Assembly: GCF_000262465.1 (NCBI RefSeq)
Contig: NZ_CM001489.1
Coordinates: forward strand, 4,160,028 to 4,224,027
Source: Frankia sp. QA3
Lineage (GTDB): Bacteria > Actinomycetota > Actinomycetes > Frankiales > Frankiaceae
Direction: 5' to 3'
DNA length: 64,000 bases
The position numbers and the translations under genes are program-made. Below the pieces are notes generated by a model. It had not been told where the DNA came from, ran no database searches, and worked only from the letters and a program-made list of their open reading frames with translations. The stretch's first letter is position 1. Every line of letters begins with the position of its first letter. Shown here piece after piece: positions 51,532-60,547 of the stretch.

Positions 51532-52132
51532 TGCCGGCCGCGGCGTCCGCCAGCCCTGTGGGCGATCTGTGGACAACGCACCCCGCGAATTCCGGCCGGC
51601 TGTGGACAGCCCTCCACACCAGGGGTGCTGAGCCGAGGAGTGGCCGAACCGCCCGGTGATCGAAAGAGGAAAGTCGTCGGCGGGATCGCAAGGAGCAGGC
51701 CACGGGTGGACAGTCACGGCGCAGGCCGACAGGAGGCCGTCGCGCGCCGGCCCGGCGCGGTCTGAGACGATCGGCGCCGGCGGATCATCTCCGTGGAGCA
51801 GACCCTGCGGGGTACAGCCGACCGGGAGCACGTCCGGGCGGCCGATCCCGACCACGCCCGGGCATATCCGCGCGCCGGCCCCGGCACACCCCCGTTCCAA
51901 GCACAGAATCCTGACAACGGGGAGAAGCCCCGCGACGCCCGACAGATCACCGACCGCGAGGCCCCGCAGCGACCGCGCTCCCCACGAGCGACCGTGAGAC
52001 CTGAACGACCGCGAGACCGTTGACCGACCGTAGGCCCCCTCGAACGACCGCCAGACCCTCGAACGACCGCCAGACCCTTGAACGACCGCGAGACCGATGA
52101 GCGACGCCCGAGCGACGAGTGGAGACACACCG
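51532..52132. other. Intergenic, 601 bp, with two DnaA boxes and a 19-bp repeat array
   Basis: No supported gene. Two DnaA boxes in the Streptomyces form, TGTGGACAA (51568-51576) and TGTGGACAG (51601-51609), lie close to the ComF start. The right part holds the repeat array listed separately. The region must also carry the promoter of the five-gene envelope operon. Confidence 0.5.
51986..52098. repeat. 19-bp tandem repeat array upstream of the envelope operon
   Basis: The consensus unit is GAACGACCGCSAGACCSTY. Clean copies lie at 52003, 52042, 52061 and 52080; degenerate copies lie at 51986 (17 bp) and 52022 (20 bp). It ends 35 bp before the start of the DUF7847-like gene, thus within its leader or promoter. 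Confidence 0.75.
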
Positions 52133-53233
52133 ATGACCGACGGACCCGGCTGGGCCGCGCCCGGCACACCGTCGCCCGCGGGCGACGGTTCCGCCGGGCC
52201 GTCGTGGGGCGCGCCGCTGCCCCATGACGGGTGGGGGCGTCCCGACCAGCCCGCCGGCCAGCCACCGGCACCCCTCGGCGCGCCCCCGCAGGATGGGCCC
52301 CCGCAGGGCGGGCCGCCCGGATGGCATGGGCCCTCTCAGGGTGGGTCGGCCGGATGGCACCAGCCCCCGCCCGGTCCCCAGGGACCGTGGCGCTGGGGTG
52401 CGGCGGCACCCAGGCCGGGGATCATCCCACTGCGCCCACTGGCCCTTGGGGAGATCCTGGACGGCACCTTCGCCACGATCCGCGCGAACCCGGGCGCGAC
52501 CATCGGGGTCACCCTCGCGTCCGCAGCCGTCGTCGAGACGATCTCCACGGTGGTCGCAATCAGCACGGAGAACGCCTCGACCGGGGTGAGGGCACTGGGC
52601 ACGCTCGTGCCCCTCGCCCTCGACCTCATCCTCGGGCTGTTCCTGTCCGGCGTGCTCAGCGTGGTCGTGAGCGAGGCGACGCTGGGTAGCCGCATCGGCC
52701 CGATCGAGGCCGTCCGACGGGTCGCCCCGCGCCTCGGCGGACTGTTCGCCCTCACGGTCATCGTCACGGCGGCGGTGGCGCTCGGGCTGGTCGCCCTGCT
52801 CGTCGGCGCCGTCGTCGTGGGCGTCTATCTGGGGTTGGCGACGCCCGCGTACATCCTCGAGGGCGGCGGCGTCCGCCATGCCCTGCGCCGGTCGGTGGCG
52901 ATCGTGCGCGGCTCCTGGTGGCGGACCCTCGGCATCCTGGTTCTCGCGATGCTCGTCGCGCTCATGCTCAGCGCAGTCCTTGCCGTCGTCACCGCGGTGA
53001 TCCTGGGGTCGTCGTCGGAGGTGTTCGGTGACTTCCTCGACGGCGACCTCACGGTGACCGGCCATATCGTCCAGGGGATCGGCAACCTGCTGGCCACGAC
53101 GATCTCGACGCCGATCGTCTCCGGCACCGTGGTGCTGCTGTACATCGATCTACGGATCCGGCGGGAGGGGTTGGACGTCACCCTCGCCGAGGCCGCACGG
53201 GCCCGGGCGGCCGGGGTGGGGACACCCGGATGA
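52133..53233 (+). CDS. Multi-pass membrane protein (DUF7847-like, glycerophosphodiesterase membrane-domain type)
   Basis: 366 residues. The N-terminal ~100 residues are Pro/Gly/Gln-rich (QPPAPLGAPPQDGPPQGGP). Then comes PLALGEILDGTFATIRANPG, the hallmark start of this membrane family, and about six TM helices (for example LALDLILGLFLSGVLSVVVS and GLVALLVGAVVVGVYLGLAT). I prefer the ATG at 52133 (GGAGACACACCG upstream) to one at 52097. First gene of a five-gene chain; the next gene overlaps by 4 bp. Confidence 0.85.
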   Translation: MTDGPGWAAPGTPSPAGDGSAGPSWGAPLPHDGWGRPDQPAGQPPAPLGAPPQDGPPQGGPPGWHGPSQGGSAGWHQPPPGPQGPWRWGAAAPRPGIIPLRPLALGEILDGTFATIRANPGATIGVTLASAAVVETISTVVAISTENASTGVRALGTLVPLALDLILGLFLSGVLSVVVSEATLGSRIGPIEAVRRVAPRLGGLFALTVIVTAAVALGLVALLVGAVVVGVYLGLATPAYILEGGGVRHALRRSVAIVRGSWWRTLGILVLAMLVALMLSAVLAVVTAVILGSSSEVFGDFLDGDLTVTGHIVQGIGNLLATTISTPIVSGTVVLLYIDLRIRREGLDVTLAEAARARAAGVGTPG

Positions 53234-53907
53234 CGCTGGGCGGTCCGGTCACCCGCGACGGTGCCCGGCAGGAGGCGCACCGCGAGCTGTCGGACGGCAT
53301 CTACGGCGACAGCCGGCCGCACTGGTGGAACCGGCTGCTCAGCTGGATCGGCGACCGGGTCGCGGACCTGTTCGACTGGGTACTCCCGCACAGCGGGGCG
53401 GGCGGCGGCTCCCGCGGGCTCGGGGTCCTCGCGCTCGTGGCGGTGCTCGTCGTCGGGGTGATCGCGCTGCGGTGGTGGCTGGGTCCGGTCCGGCGGACTG
53501 CGCGGGCGCGGCAGGCGGCCGCGGACGACCTGTCCAGCCCGCTGACCGCCGCGCAGCTGCGGGTCGAGGCCGACCGGCACGCGGCCGGCGAGGACTACGC
53601 GCGGGCGGTGCGCTCCCGGCTGCGGGCGATCGTGCGGATGCTCGAGGAGAAGGGCGTGCTCGATCCACGCCCCGGGCGCACCGCCGGGGAGCTCGTCGCC
53701 GAGGTCGCGCGGATCGCCCCGGCCGGCGACGGGCAGACTGCCCTGGCCGCCGCGGTAGAGGTCTTCAGCGAAATCTGGTACGGCGGGCGCCCGGCCACCG
53801 CCGCCGGCTACCAGGTGCTCGTCGACGCGGACACCGCCCTGTCCCACCTGCGGCGCGGCACGGGTGGGCGGGACGGCGCGGCGGGTGGCCTCGCGGTGCC
53901 GGCATGA
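53230..53907 (+). CDS. DUF4129 domain protein
   Basis: 225 residues. An N-terminal amphipathic/soluble part (WNRLLSWIGDRVADLFDWVL), one TM helix (GLGVLALVAVLVVGVIALRW), and the cytosolic DUF4129 domain (ADRHAAGEDYARAVRSRLRA, then RTAGELVAEVARIAPAGDGQ and FSEIWYGGRPATAAGYQVL). ATG overlaps the upstream stop (ATGA). DUF4129 proteins accompany MoxR/DUF58 systems and may act in envelope assembly or transglutaminase-like complexes. Confidence 0.9.
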   Translation: MTLGGPVTRDGARQEAHRELSDGIYGDSRPHWWNRLLSWIGDRVADLFDWVLPHSGAGGGSRGLGVLALVAVLVVGVIALRWWLGPVRRTARARQAAADDLSSPLTAAQLRVEADRHAAGEDYARAVRSRLRAIVRMLEEKGVLDPRPGRTAGELVAEVARIAPAGDGQTALAAAVEVFSEIWYGGRPATAAGYQVLVDADTALSHLRRGTGGRDGAAGGLAVPA

Positions 53908-55340
53908 CGGCCAGCGGCACCCTGACGCCCGGCGGCGCCAGCCCGGGCGGCGCTTCGCCCAGCGCGGTGCGCAGCGGTCCGCAACCGCCGGCGGTGCGCC
54001 GCGGGGTCCTCGTGGTGGCCGTCGTCGGCGCCCTCCTGCTCGGCTTCCTCGTGGTTACCGCCCTGGTCACCCGTCCGGCCGGACGGCCGGCGCTGGACGT
54101 GGCATCGGCCGAGTCCGACGGGACCCGCGCCCTGGCCCAGATCCTGCGCACCCGCGGCGTGGCGGTGTCCCCCGCGGACGCCATGCCCGCGGGGTCGGCC
54201 GGCCAGCAGGACACGCTCGTCGTCGTCGGCCCCGGACGGCTGACCCACGACGCGCTCACCGACCTGCTCGGTCGCGTCTGGCGAGGCTCCGACGTCGTAC
54301 TGGTGGCGCCGGGTAACGCCGTACTCGACGCCCTCGACGTGGGCATCGCCACGGCCGACCGGCAGCCGGCGGGCGGCGGGTCCGACCCGCGCTGCGCGCT
54401 GCCCGAGGCGGCCGTGGCGGGCAGCGCCACGATCGGCGGGAGCCGTGCCTTCACCCCAGCCGACGGCGGCGACCTCGGTGACATGCGGTTGACGCTCTGC
54501 TACGGCGACCCGCCCGACGCGGCCCAGCTCGCCGTGCTCAGCCCCGACCGGACCGATGCGGCGCCCGCGGCCGGGCGGCTGGTGTTGCTCGGGTCCGCGG
54601 ACTTCCTCACCAACCGGGAGCTGGACCGCTCGGGCAACGCGGCGCTGGCCCTCGGCCTGCTCGCCCGGCATCCCACGCTGTCCTGGATCACCCCGGCCGC
54701 CGACGCCGCCGGCGGCGTCGGTACCCGCAGCGCGGCAGAGCTGCTGCCCGCCGGGTTCCGGTGGGCGGGCCTGCAGGCCCTCGTCGTGCTGGTGCTGCTG
54801 GCGCTGTGGCGGGGGCGGCGGCTGGGACCGCCGGTGCCCGAGCCACTGCCCGTGATCGTCCGGGCCGCGGAGACGGTGGAGGGGCGCGGCCGGCTCTACG
54901 CCGCCGCACACGCCCGGGACCGTGCCGCCGACGCGCTGCGGGCCGGCACCCGGGTCCGGCTGGCGGAACGCACGGGGCTGCCCGTGCTGGCCGGACCGAC
55001 CGGGACACCCGGACCCGATCCCGTAGCCCTCGTGGCCTCCGTCAGCGAACAGACCGGGCGGTCACCCTCGGAAATCGGATCGCTCCTGTACGGTTCGGGC
55101 ATGCCGCCGCAGACCACCGGCGCGCCCAGCCCGCTCGGGCGGGCCCGGGACCGCTACCAGTCGCGCCATCTCCCGCCGGACGCCGCCCGGCCGGCAGAGC
55201 CGGCGGCGAGCGGCGTGTCCGGCGCCCGGCGCGGCACCGTCGGCACCGGCGGCGCCGGCCGGCCCGGCGAGCGGGACGCCGCACTGCTCGCGCTGGCTCG
55301 GGCGCTCGACGAACTCGACCGACAGGTAGGTGGACGGTGA
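53904..55340 (+). CDS. DUF4350 domain membrane protein
   Basis: 478 residues. TM helix near the N-terminus (VLVVAVVGALLLGFLVVTAL), then an extracytoplasmic DUF4350 domain (LAQILRTRGVAVSPADAMPA, then TLVVVGPGRLTHDALTDLLG and GRLVLLGSADFLTNRELDRS). A second TM helix near residue 295 (LQALVVLVLLALWRGRRLG) leads to a cytosolic tail (YAAAHARDRAADALRAGTRV). ATG overlaps the DUF4129 stop (ATGA). It belongs to the same chain as the MoxR ATPase that follows. Confidence 0.9.
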   Translation: MTASGTLTPGGASPGGASPSAVRSGPQPPAVRRGVLVVAVVGALLLGFLVVTALVTRPAGRPALDVASAESDGTRALAQILRTRGVAVSPADAMPAGSAGQQDTLVVVGPGRLTHDALTDLLGRVWRGSDVVLVAPGNAVLDALDVGIATADRQPAGGGSDPRCALPEAAVAGSATIGGSRAFTPADGGDLGDMRLTLCYGDPPDAAQLAVLSPDRTDAAPAAGRLVLLGSADFLTNRELDRSGNAALALGLLARHPTLSWITPAADAAGGVGTRSAAELLPAGFRWAGLQALVVLVLLALWRGRRLGPPVPEPLPVIVRAAETVEGRGRLYAAAHARDRAADALRAGTRVRLAERTGLPVLAGPTGTPGPDPVALVASVSEQTGRSPSEIGSLLYGSGMPPQTTGAPSPLGRARDRYQSRHLPPDAARPAEPAASGVSGARRGTVGTGGAGRPGERDAALLALARALDELDRQVGGR

Positions 55341-56659
55341 CCTCCCCGAACATCGACGCGGAGCCGACCGCCGCGGGATCGGGTCGGCCCGCGGCGCCGA
55401 TCCCGGACCCACCCGCTGGACTCGCGCAGCCCGCACCGGCCGCGCAGCCCGCTCAGGCCGGTCAGCCCGCACCGGCTGCGCAGCCCGCTCAGGCCGCGCA
55501 GCCCGCTCAGGCCGGTCAGATCGCTCACGATGCGCAGGCCGCCCAAGGGAATTCCGAGGAGAACGCCAGCCCGGTGCGCGACGTACCACCGGCACGCGAT
55601 GACGCGTCGGGCGAGGACACGCCACGCCGGCCGGGCACCGCGCCGACGCGGCAGGCCCCGCCGGCCCCGGTGGCCGCCCGGCCCGGCGGGTGGCCCGCGC
55701 CGCCCGACGCCGACGCCGCGCGCCGGGCACTGATCGCGTTGCGCGGCGAGATCGCCAAGGCCGTGGTCGGCCAGGACGCCGCCGTCAGCGGGCTGGTCGT
55801 CGCCCTGCTCTGCCGTGGACACGCGCTGCTCGAAGGCGTGCCGGGCGTGGCGAAGACCCTGCTCGTGCGCACCCTGGCGACCGCGCTGTCGCTGGACACC
55901 AAGCGGCTGCAGTTCACCCCGGATCTGATGCCGGGGGACGTCACCGGCTCGCTCGTCTACGACAACCGCAGCTCCGCGTTCACCTTCCGCGAGGGCCCGG
56001 TCTTCACGAACCTGCTGCTCGCCGACGAGATCAACCGGACCCCGCCGAAGACCCAGGCCGCCCTGCTGGAGGTGATGGAGGAGCGGCAGGTCAGCGTGGA
56101 GGGGACACCCCGGCCGCTGCCCAGCCCGTTCGCCGTCCTGGCGACCCAGAACCCCGTCGAACACGAGGGCACCTACCCGCTGCCCGAGGCGCAGCTCGAC
56201 CGGTTCCTGGTGAAGGTGACGCTGCCGCTGCCGCCGCGCGACGACGAGATCCGGGTGCTGGCCCACCACGCGGGCGGCTTCGACCCGACGGATCTGGCCG
56301 CGGCCGGCGTGCGGCCGGTCGCGGGCCCGGCGGACCTGGCCGCGGCGCGGGCGGCGGTGCTCACCGTCGCGGTGCACCCGGAGGTGCTGGCCTACATCGT
56401 CGACCTGGCGCGCGCGACCCGGGTGGCGCCGAGCGTGCAGCTCGGGGTGTCGCCGCGCGGCGCCACCGCGCTCCTGGCGACCACCCGGGCCTGGGCGTGG
56501 CTGTCCGGGCGCGGCTACGCGACCCCCGACGACGTCAAGGCCCTGGCCCGGGCGACGCTGCGCCACCGGATCAGCCTGCGGCCCGAAGCCGAGCTCGACG
56601 GCGTCACCGCGGACGTGGTGCTGGAACAGGTGCTGGCCACCGTCCCGGTGCCCCGGTAG
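55337..56659 (+). CDS. MoxR family AAA+ ATPase with long disordered N-terminus
   Basis: 440 residues. The first ~120 are low complexity, with AQPAQAGQPAPAAQ-type 15-bp repeats at about 55425-55530. The ATPase core then follows: Walker A EGVPGVAKTLLVRTLA, Walker B LLLADEINRTPPKTQAALLE, sensor LATQNPVEHEGTYPLPEAQL and DRFL. The C-terminal lid is GVSPRGATALLATTRAWAWL. MoxR proteins are chaperone-like and act with VWA/DUF58 partners. GTG at 55337 overlaps the DUF4350 stop (GTGA). Confidence 0.95.
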   Translation: MTSPNIDAEPTAAGSGRPAAPIPDPPAGLAQPAPAAQPAQAGQPAPAAQPAQAAQPAQAGQIAHDAQAAQGNSEENASPVRDVPPARDDASGEDTPRRPGTAPTRQAPPAPVAARPGGWPAPPDADAARRALIALRGEIAKAVVGQDAAVSGLVVALLCRGHALLEGVPGVAKTLLVRTLATALSLDTKRLQFTPDLMPGDVTGSLVYDNRSSAFTFREGPVFTNLLLADEINRTPPKTQAALLEVMEERQVSVEGTPRPLPSPFAVLATQNPVEHEGTYPLPEAQLDRFLVKVTLPLPPRDDEIRVLAHHAGGFDPTDLAAAGVRPVAGPADLAAARAAVLTVAVHPEVLAYIVDLARATRVAPSVQLGVSPRGATALLATTRAWAWLSGRGYATPDDVKALARATLRHRISLRPEAELDGVTADVVLEQVLATVPVPR

Positions 56660-56669
56660 GCGGGTTGCG

Positions 56670-57965
56670 GTGGCGATCACTGGCCGCGCCGTCGCGCTGG
56701 CCCTGTTCGGGGTGCTGGTCGTCCTGCTCTCGCCCGCGCCCGGCCTGACGATGGTGCTCGTCGACCTGGTGGTCGTGGGGCTCGTCGGGGTCGACCTCGC
56801 GCTGGCCGGCGGGGTCCGCACGCTGGAGTTCACCCGGTCCGGGGCGACGTCCGCCCGGCTGGGCCAGCCGGTCCCCCTCGTGCTCGGGATCGCCAACGAC
56901 GGCGCCCGGACCGTGCGGGCCCGGGTCCGCGACGCCTGGCCTCCGTCCGCGGGCGCCCGGCCGCGGGCGCACCGGGTGATCGTCCCCGCCGGGGAACGGC
57001 GCTTCCTCGAGACGACGCTGTACCCGACGCGGCGCGGCGACCGGGAGCCCTTCCGGATCACGGTGCGTTCCCTCGGCCCGCTCGGCCTTGCCGGCCGGCA
57101 GGGCCGTCACCACTGCCCATGGCGGGTCCGGGTGCTGCCGCCGTTCACGTCGCGCCGGCACCTGCCCGCGGCGCTCGCCCGGCTGCGGGAGGTCGAGGGC
57201 GAGGTCGCGATCCGTGGGGCCGGCGCCGGCTCGGAGTTCGACAGCCTGCGCGACTATGTGATCGGCGACGACGTCCGCCTGATCGACTGGCGGGGCACCG
57301 CACGACGCGGGGCGGTGGTGGTCCGGACCTTCCGGCCAGAGCGGGACCGCCGGGTGGTCTGCGTGCTCGACACCGGGCGCACCTCCGCCGGGCGGGTCGG
57401 CGACGTCCCCCGACTGGACCACGCACTCGACGCCGCGTTGCTGCTCACCGCGGTCGCGCTGCGGGCCGGCGACCGGGTCGGTCTCGTCGCGCACGACAGC
57501 GTGCCCCGGGTGACGCTGCCCGGTTCGCACGACCACGCGTTCCTGGCCCGGATGACCGACGCCATGGCCCGGCTGGAGCCGGCCATCGTCGAGGCGGACC
57601 ACGGCGGGATCGTCTCGACGGTGCTGCGGGAGACCTCGCGCCGCTGTCTGGTCGTGCTGTTCACCGAGCTGGTGCCGGCCGTGATCGAGGAGGGGCTGCT
57701 GCCGGCGCTGGGGACGCTGACCGCGCGGCACACCGTCGTGGTGGCGGCGCTGCGCGACCCCCGCGTCGACGAGCTGGCCGCCGGCCGTGAGGACGTCCGC
57801 GCCGTGTATGCCGCCGCGGCGGCCGAACAGACCCTGATGCGCCGCCGCGAGCTCACCGAGACGCTGCGCCGCCGCGGCGTCGAGGTCGTCGACGCGCCGC
57901 CCGCCGGCTACGCCGCCGCCGTCACCGACGCCTACCTCACCCTGAAGTCCCTCGGCCGACTGTGA
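56670..57965 (+). CDS. DUF58 domain protein (VWA-like), MoxR partner
   Basis: 431 residues. Two N-terminal TM helices (AVALALFGVLVVLLSPAPGL and MVLVDLVVVGLVGVDLALAG), a beta-rich part, then the DUF58 signature GSEFDSLRDYVIGDDVRLID followed by WRGTARRGAVVVRTF. A VWA-like domain follows (VVCVLDTGRTSAGRVGDVPR). GTG at 56670 lies 10 bp after the MoxR stop. Its 3' end overlaps the convergent DUF5990 gene by 29 bp. Last gene of the chain; the SpoIIM-like gene that often completes this system lies 4 kb away on the other strand. Confidence 0.94.
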   Translation: MAITGRAVALALFGVLVVLLSPAPGLTMVLVDLVVVGLVGVDLALAGGVRTLEFTRSGATSARLGQPVPLVLGIANDGARTVRARVRDAWPPSAGARPRAHRVIVPAGERRFLETTLYPTRRGDREPFRITVRSLGPLGLAGRQGRHHCPWRVRVLPPFTSRRHLPAALARLREVEGEVAIRGAGAGSEFDSLRDYVIGDDVRLIDWRGTARRGAVVVRTFRPERDRRVVCVLDTGRTSAGRVGDVPRLDHALDAALLLTAVALRAGDRVGLVAHDSVPRVTLPGSHDHAFLARMTDAMARLEPAIVEADHGGIVSTVLRETSRRCLVVLFTELVPAVIEEGLLPALGTLTARHTVVVAALRDPRVDELAAGREDVRAVYAAAAAEQTLMRRRELTETLRRRGVEVVDAPPAGYAAAVTDAYLTLKSLGRL

Positions 57966-58239
57966 CCGCCGACCAGCTGATCACCGGCGGCCGGACCGCG
58001 GCGCACAGCGGCTGGCCGCGAGCGTCGGTCAGGCCAAGCCGGCCGACCAGCTCCCCGGCGCGGACCGCCGCGGCGAGGACGTCCGGGTCGACGGCGTCGA
58101 GCATCAGCTTCGCCCGCCGGAACATCGCGAACCTGCCGGAATCGTCGACGTCGCCCCAGGACAGGTAGAGGAAGCGCGCTCCGAGTCGGCCCTGGATGTG
58201 GCGGCCACGCAGGTCGAGGCCCTCGAGGCGGCTGCGCAC
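57937..58239 (-). CDS. DUF5990 family protein (100 aa)
   Basis: GRHIQGRLGARFLYLSWGDV, then DDSGRFAMFRRAKLMLDAVD and ELVGRLGLTDARGQPLCAAV, match a small actinobacterial family now called DUF5990, of unknown function. GTG at 58239 lacks a strong ribosome site. No signal peptide. It overlaps the DUF58 gene tail-to-tail. Confidence 0.75.
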   Translation of the reverse strand: MRSRLEGLDLRGRHIQGRLGARFLYLSWGDVDDSGRFAMFRRAKLMLDAVDPDVLAAAVRAGELVGRLGLTDARGQPLCAAVRPPVISWSAVTVGRGTSG

Positions 58240-58337
58240 CCGCCATCATCCCCGCCCCCGTCACCTGCCGGAGCGCGGCGGCACCGGCACATCGCCGCGA
58301 CCGGTGGGTGCCGCCGCGATCGTCGCGGAGGGCGCCG

Positions 58338-58760
58338 TCAGGTCGCGGGGACGGGGGTCAGCGCGATGACGGGGATCTTCCGGCCGGCCTTCGCCTCATA
58401 CTCGGCGAACGCCGGGTAGTTCGCGGCGTGCCGGGCATAGACGGCGTCACGCTCGACGCCGGTGACCTCGTCGACGCGCACGGCCAGGATCCGGGTGTCG
58501 ATCTCGATCTTCGCCTCGGGGTGCGCCTTCAGGTTGTGGTACCAGGCCGGATCCTTCGGCGCCCCGGCGTACGAGGCGAACACCAGGTAACGGTCGCCGT
58601 CCTCGACGTACATCAACGGGTTGATCCGCGGGTTGCCGCTGCGGGCCCCGGTGGTGTGCAGCAGCAGGATCGGCGTTCCCGCGAACTGACCACCGGGATG
58701 CCCCTGGGTCGCCCGGAAGTCGGCGATGATCCGGGCGTTGAAGTCCTCGGTGTCCGCCAT
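58338..58760 (-). CDS. F420-dependent nitroreductase-like protein (DDN family)
   Basis: 140 residues: ADFRATQGHPGGQFAGTPIL, then LLHTTGARSGNPRINPLMYV and YLVFASYAGAPKDPAWYHNL. This is the split-barrel fold of deazaflavin (F420)-dependent nitroreductases such as Mycobacterium Ddn. The TTGARSG and ASxxGAPxxPAWYxNL motifs are both present. ATG at 58760. It sits in a small redox island with an old yellow enzyme and a second F420-type oxidoreductase. Confidence 0.92.
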   Translation of the reverse strand: MADTEDFNARIIADFRATQGHPGGQFAGTPILLLHTTGARSGNPRINPLMYVEDGDRYLVFASYAGAPKDPAWYHNLKAHPEAKIEIDTRILAVRVDEVTGVERDAVYARHAANYPAFAEYEAKAGRKIPVIALTPVPAT

Positions 58761-58830
58761 GGCGGGCGCTCCCCTCGTCGGGCTGCAGGTCGAGTCCGGA
58801 CGGTATCCGAGACCCGACATTCGCCGTACC

Positions 58831-59961
58831 TCAGGCGGGCAGGACCGTGACGGTTGCCAGCTGGGCGGGCACGGCGGGAGTGCCGGTCGCCACCGGGGGC
58901 AGCGTCGGATAGTCCAGGTAGCCGCGGTCGTCGCCGCCGTAGAGGGTGTCCCGGTCGGCCGGGTTGAACGGTCCGCCGGCCGCGAGCCGGGTGGGCAGGT
59001 CCGGGTTGGCGAGGAACGCGGCGCCGAAGCTGAGCAGGTCGGTGGTGCCGTCCTCGACGAGGGAAAGGTCCGCGAGCCCGGTCGGCCGGTCACCGGTGGC
59101 CGGATTGAGGATCAGGATGCCGCCGAAGCGACTCCGCAGCTGCGCGGTCAGCGACCGCTCGGCGTTCTCGGCGATGTGCAGGTAGGCCAGACCGAGCGGG
59201 CGCACCGCGTCCACCAGCGCGGTGTAGGTGGCGGGCACGTCGTCGACGACGATGTCGTTGAAGCTGCCGCCGGGCGAGATCCGCAGTCCGACCCGGCTCG
59301 CGCCGACCGCCTCGACGACGGCCCGGGTGGCCTCGACGGCGAACCGGATCCGGCCGGCGACCGAGCCGCCCCAGGCGTCGGTGCGGCGGTTGGCGTTCGT
59401 GGCCAGGAACTGGTTGATGAGGTAGCCGTTGGCGCCGTGCACCTCGACGCCGTCGAAGCCGGCGGCGACCGCGTTGCGGGCCGCCGCGGCGAACTCCGCG
59501 ATGATCTCGGGAATCTGCTCCTCGGCCAGTTCGGCCGGGGTCTCGAAGTCCACCACGCCCGCGCCGGTGAACACCTGGCCGGCGGGGCGGACCGCGGACG
59601 GGGCGAGCGGGACTGCGCCCGCGGGCAGCAGGCTCGGGTGGCTGATCCGCCCGGCGTGCATGAGCTGGGCGAAGATCACCCCGCCGGCGTCGTGGACGGC
59701 GGCGGTGACCGCCCGCCACGCCTGGACCTGCTCGGCGCTGTGCAGGCCGGGGGTGTTCGGGTAGCCCTGGCCGACGGCGGAGGGCTGGACGCCCTCGGTG
59801 ATGATCAGCCCGGCGCCGGCCCGCTGGGCGTAGTAGGTGGCCATCGACGGCGTCGGGGTGGCGCCGGGGCCGAACGCCCGGTTGCGGGTCATCGGCGCCA
59901 TGACGATGCGATTCGCCAGGCGCAGGCCGGCCAGGTCGATCGGGTCGAAGGCGGTGGTCAT
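58831..59961 (-). CDS. Old yellow enzyme family alkene reductase (NemA-like)
   Basis: A 376-residue FMN-dependent ene-reductase TIM barrel: LANRIVMAPMTRNRA, then ATYYAQRAGAGLIITEGVQP, FAQLMHAGRISHPSLLP, and the substrate-binding His/Asn pair in GVEVHGANGYLINQFL. The C-terminus ends DRDTLYGGDDRGYLDYPTL. ATG at 59961 follows GAGAGGAAG. It reduces activated C=C bonds of electrophiles or nitro compounds. Divergent from the VOC gene. Confidence 0.95.
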   Translation of the reverse strand: MTTAFDPIDLAGLRLANRIVMAPMTRNRAFGPGATPTPSMATYYAQRAGAGLIITEGVQPSAVGQGYPNTPGLHSAEQVQAWRAVTAAVHDAGGVIFAQLMHAGRISHPSLLPAGAVPLAPSAVRPAGQVFTGAGVVDFETPAELAEEQIPEIIAEFAAAARNAVAAGFDGVEVHGANGYLINQFLATNANRRTDAWGGSVAGRIRFAVEATRAVVEAVGASRVGLRISPGGSFNDIVVDDVPATYTALVDAVRPLGLAYLHIAENAERSLTAQLRSRFGGILILNPATGDRPTGLADLSLVEDGTTDLLSFGAAFLANPDLPTRLAAGGPFNPADRDTLYGGDDRGYLDYPTLPPVATGTPAVPAQLATVTVLPA

Positions 59962-60148
59962 CGGTCTTCCTCTCGTCGCCGTCACGCCCCGCCGAGCGCG
60001 GTCGCGGACTACCTGTCCGAACAGGAATCCCGGCGACGGCCCTTCCCGACCGCACCGAGTGTGAGCCGCGCCACCCGGACCGGTTGGTGGACACGGCGCC
60101 GATCCCGATCGTGGCCGAACTGTCGGAGGGCGGCGCTAGCATGCGGCC

Positions 60149-60529
60149 ATGCTTGATCACATAGGTGTCCAGGCAGCCGACGTCGAGGCGTCGCTCGCCT
60201 TCTACCTGCGTACCTTCGCGGCCCTCAGCATCCGCGAGGCGGTGCGCTTCCCAGCCGGCGATTCCGTGGTGGTCGGCCTGTCCGGGCCGGACGGGAAGGC
60301 GTCGTTCTGGCTGAGCCCGGCGGCCGGCACCGAGGCCCGGGAGCTGCACGTGGCCTTCCGTGCCGCGGACCGGGCGGCCGTCGACGCGGTGCACGAGGCC
60401 GCGGTGCGCGACGGCGTCGAGGTGCTGCACGCGCCGCGCGTCTGGCCCGAGTACCACCCCACCTACTACGGCGTCTTCCTACGCGATCCCGACGGCCACA
60501 ACGTCGAGGCCGTCCATCACGGGTTCTAG
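60149..60529 (+). CDS. VOC (glyoxalase/bleomycin-resistance) superfamily protein
   Basis: 126 residues with paired beta-alpha-beta3 modules. Metal-ligand candidates are His4 (MLDHIGVQAADVEASLAFY) and Glu120 (FLRDPDGHNVEAVHHGF), plus His65-region LHVAFRA. Small VOC enzymes act on thiol adducts, dioxygenation or drug binding. Followed after 18 bp by the hydrolase gene on the same strand, so probably an operon. Confidence 0.9.
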   Translation: MLDHIGVQAADVEASLAFYLRTFAALSIREAVRFPAGDSVVVGLSGPDGKASFWLSPAAGTEARELHVAFRAADRAAVDAVHEAAVRDGVEVLHAPRVWPEYHPTYYGVFLRDPDGHNVEAVHHGF

Positions 60530-60547
60530 GAACGCGGAGGATCGGCG

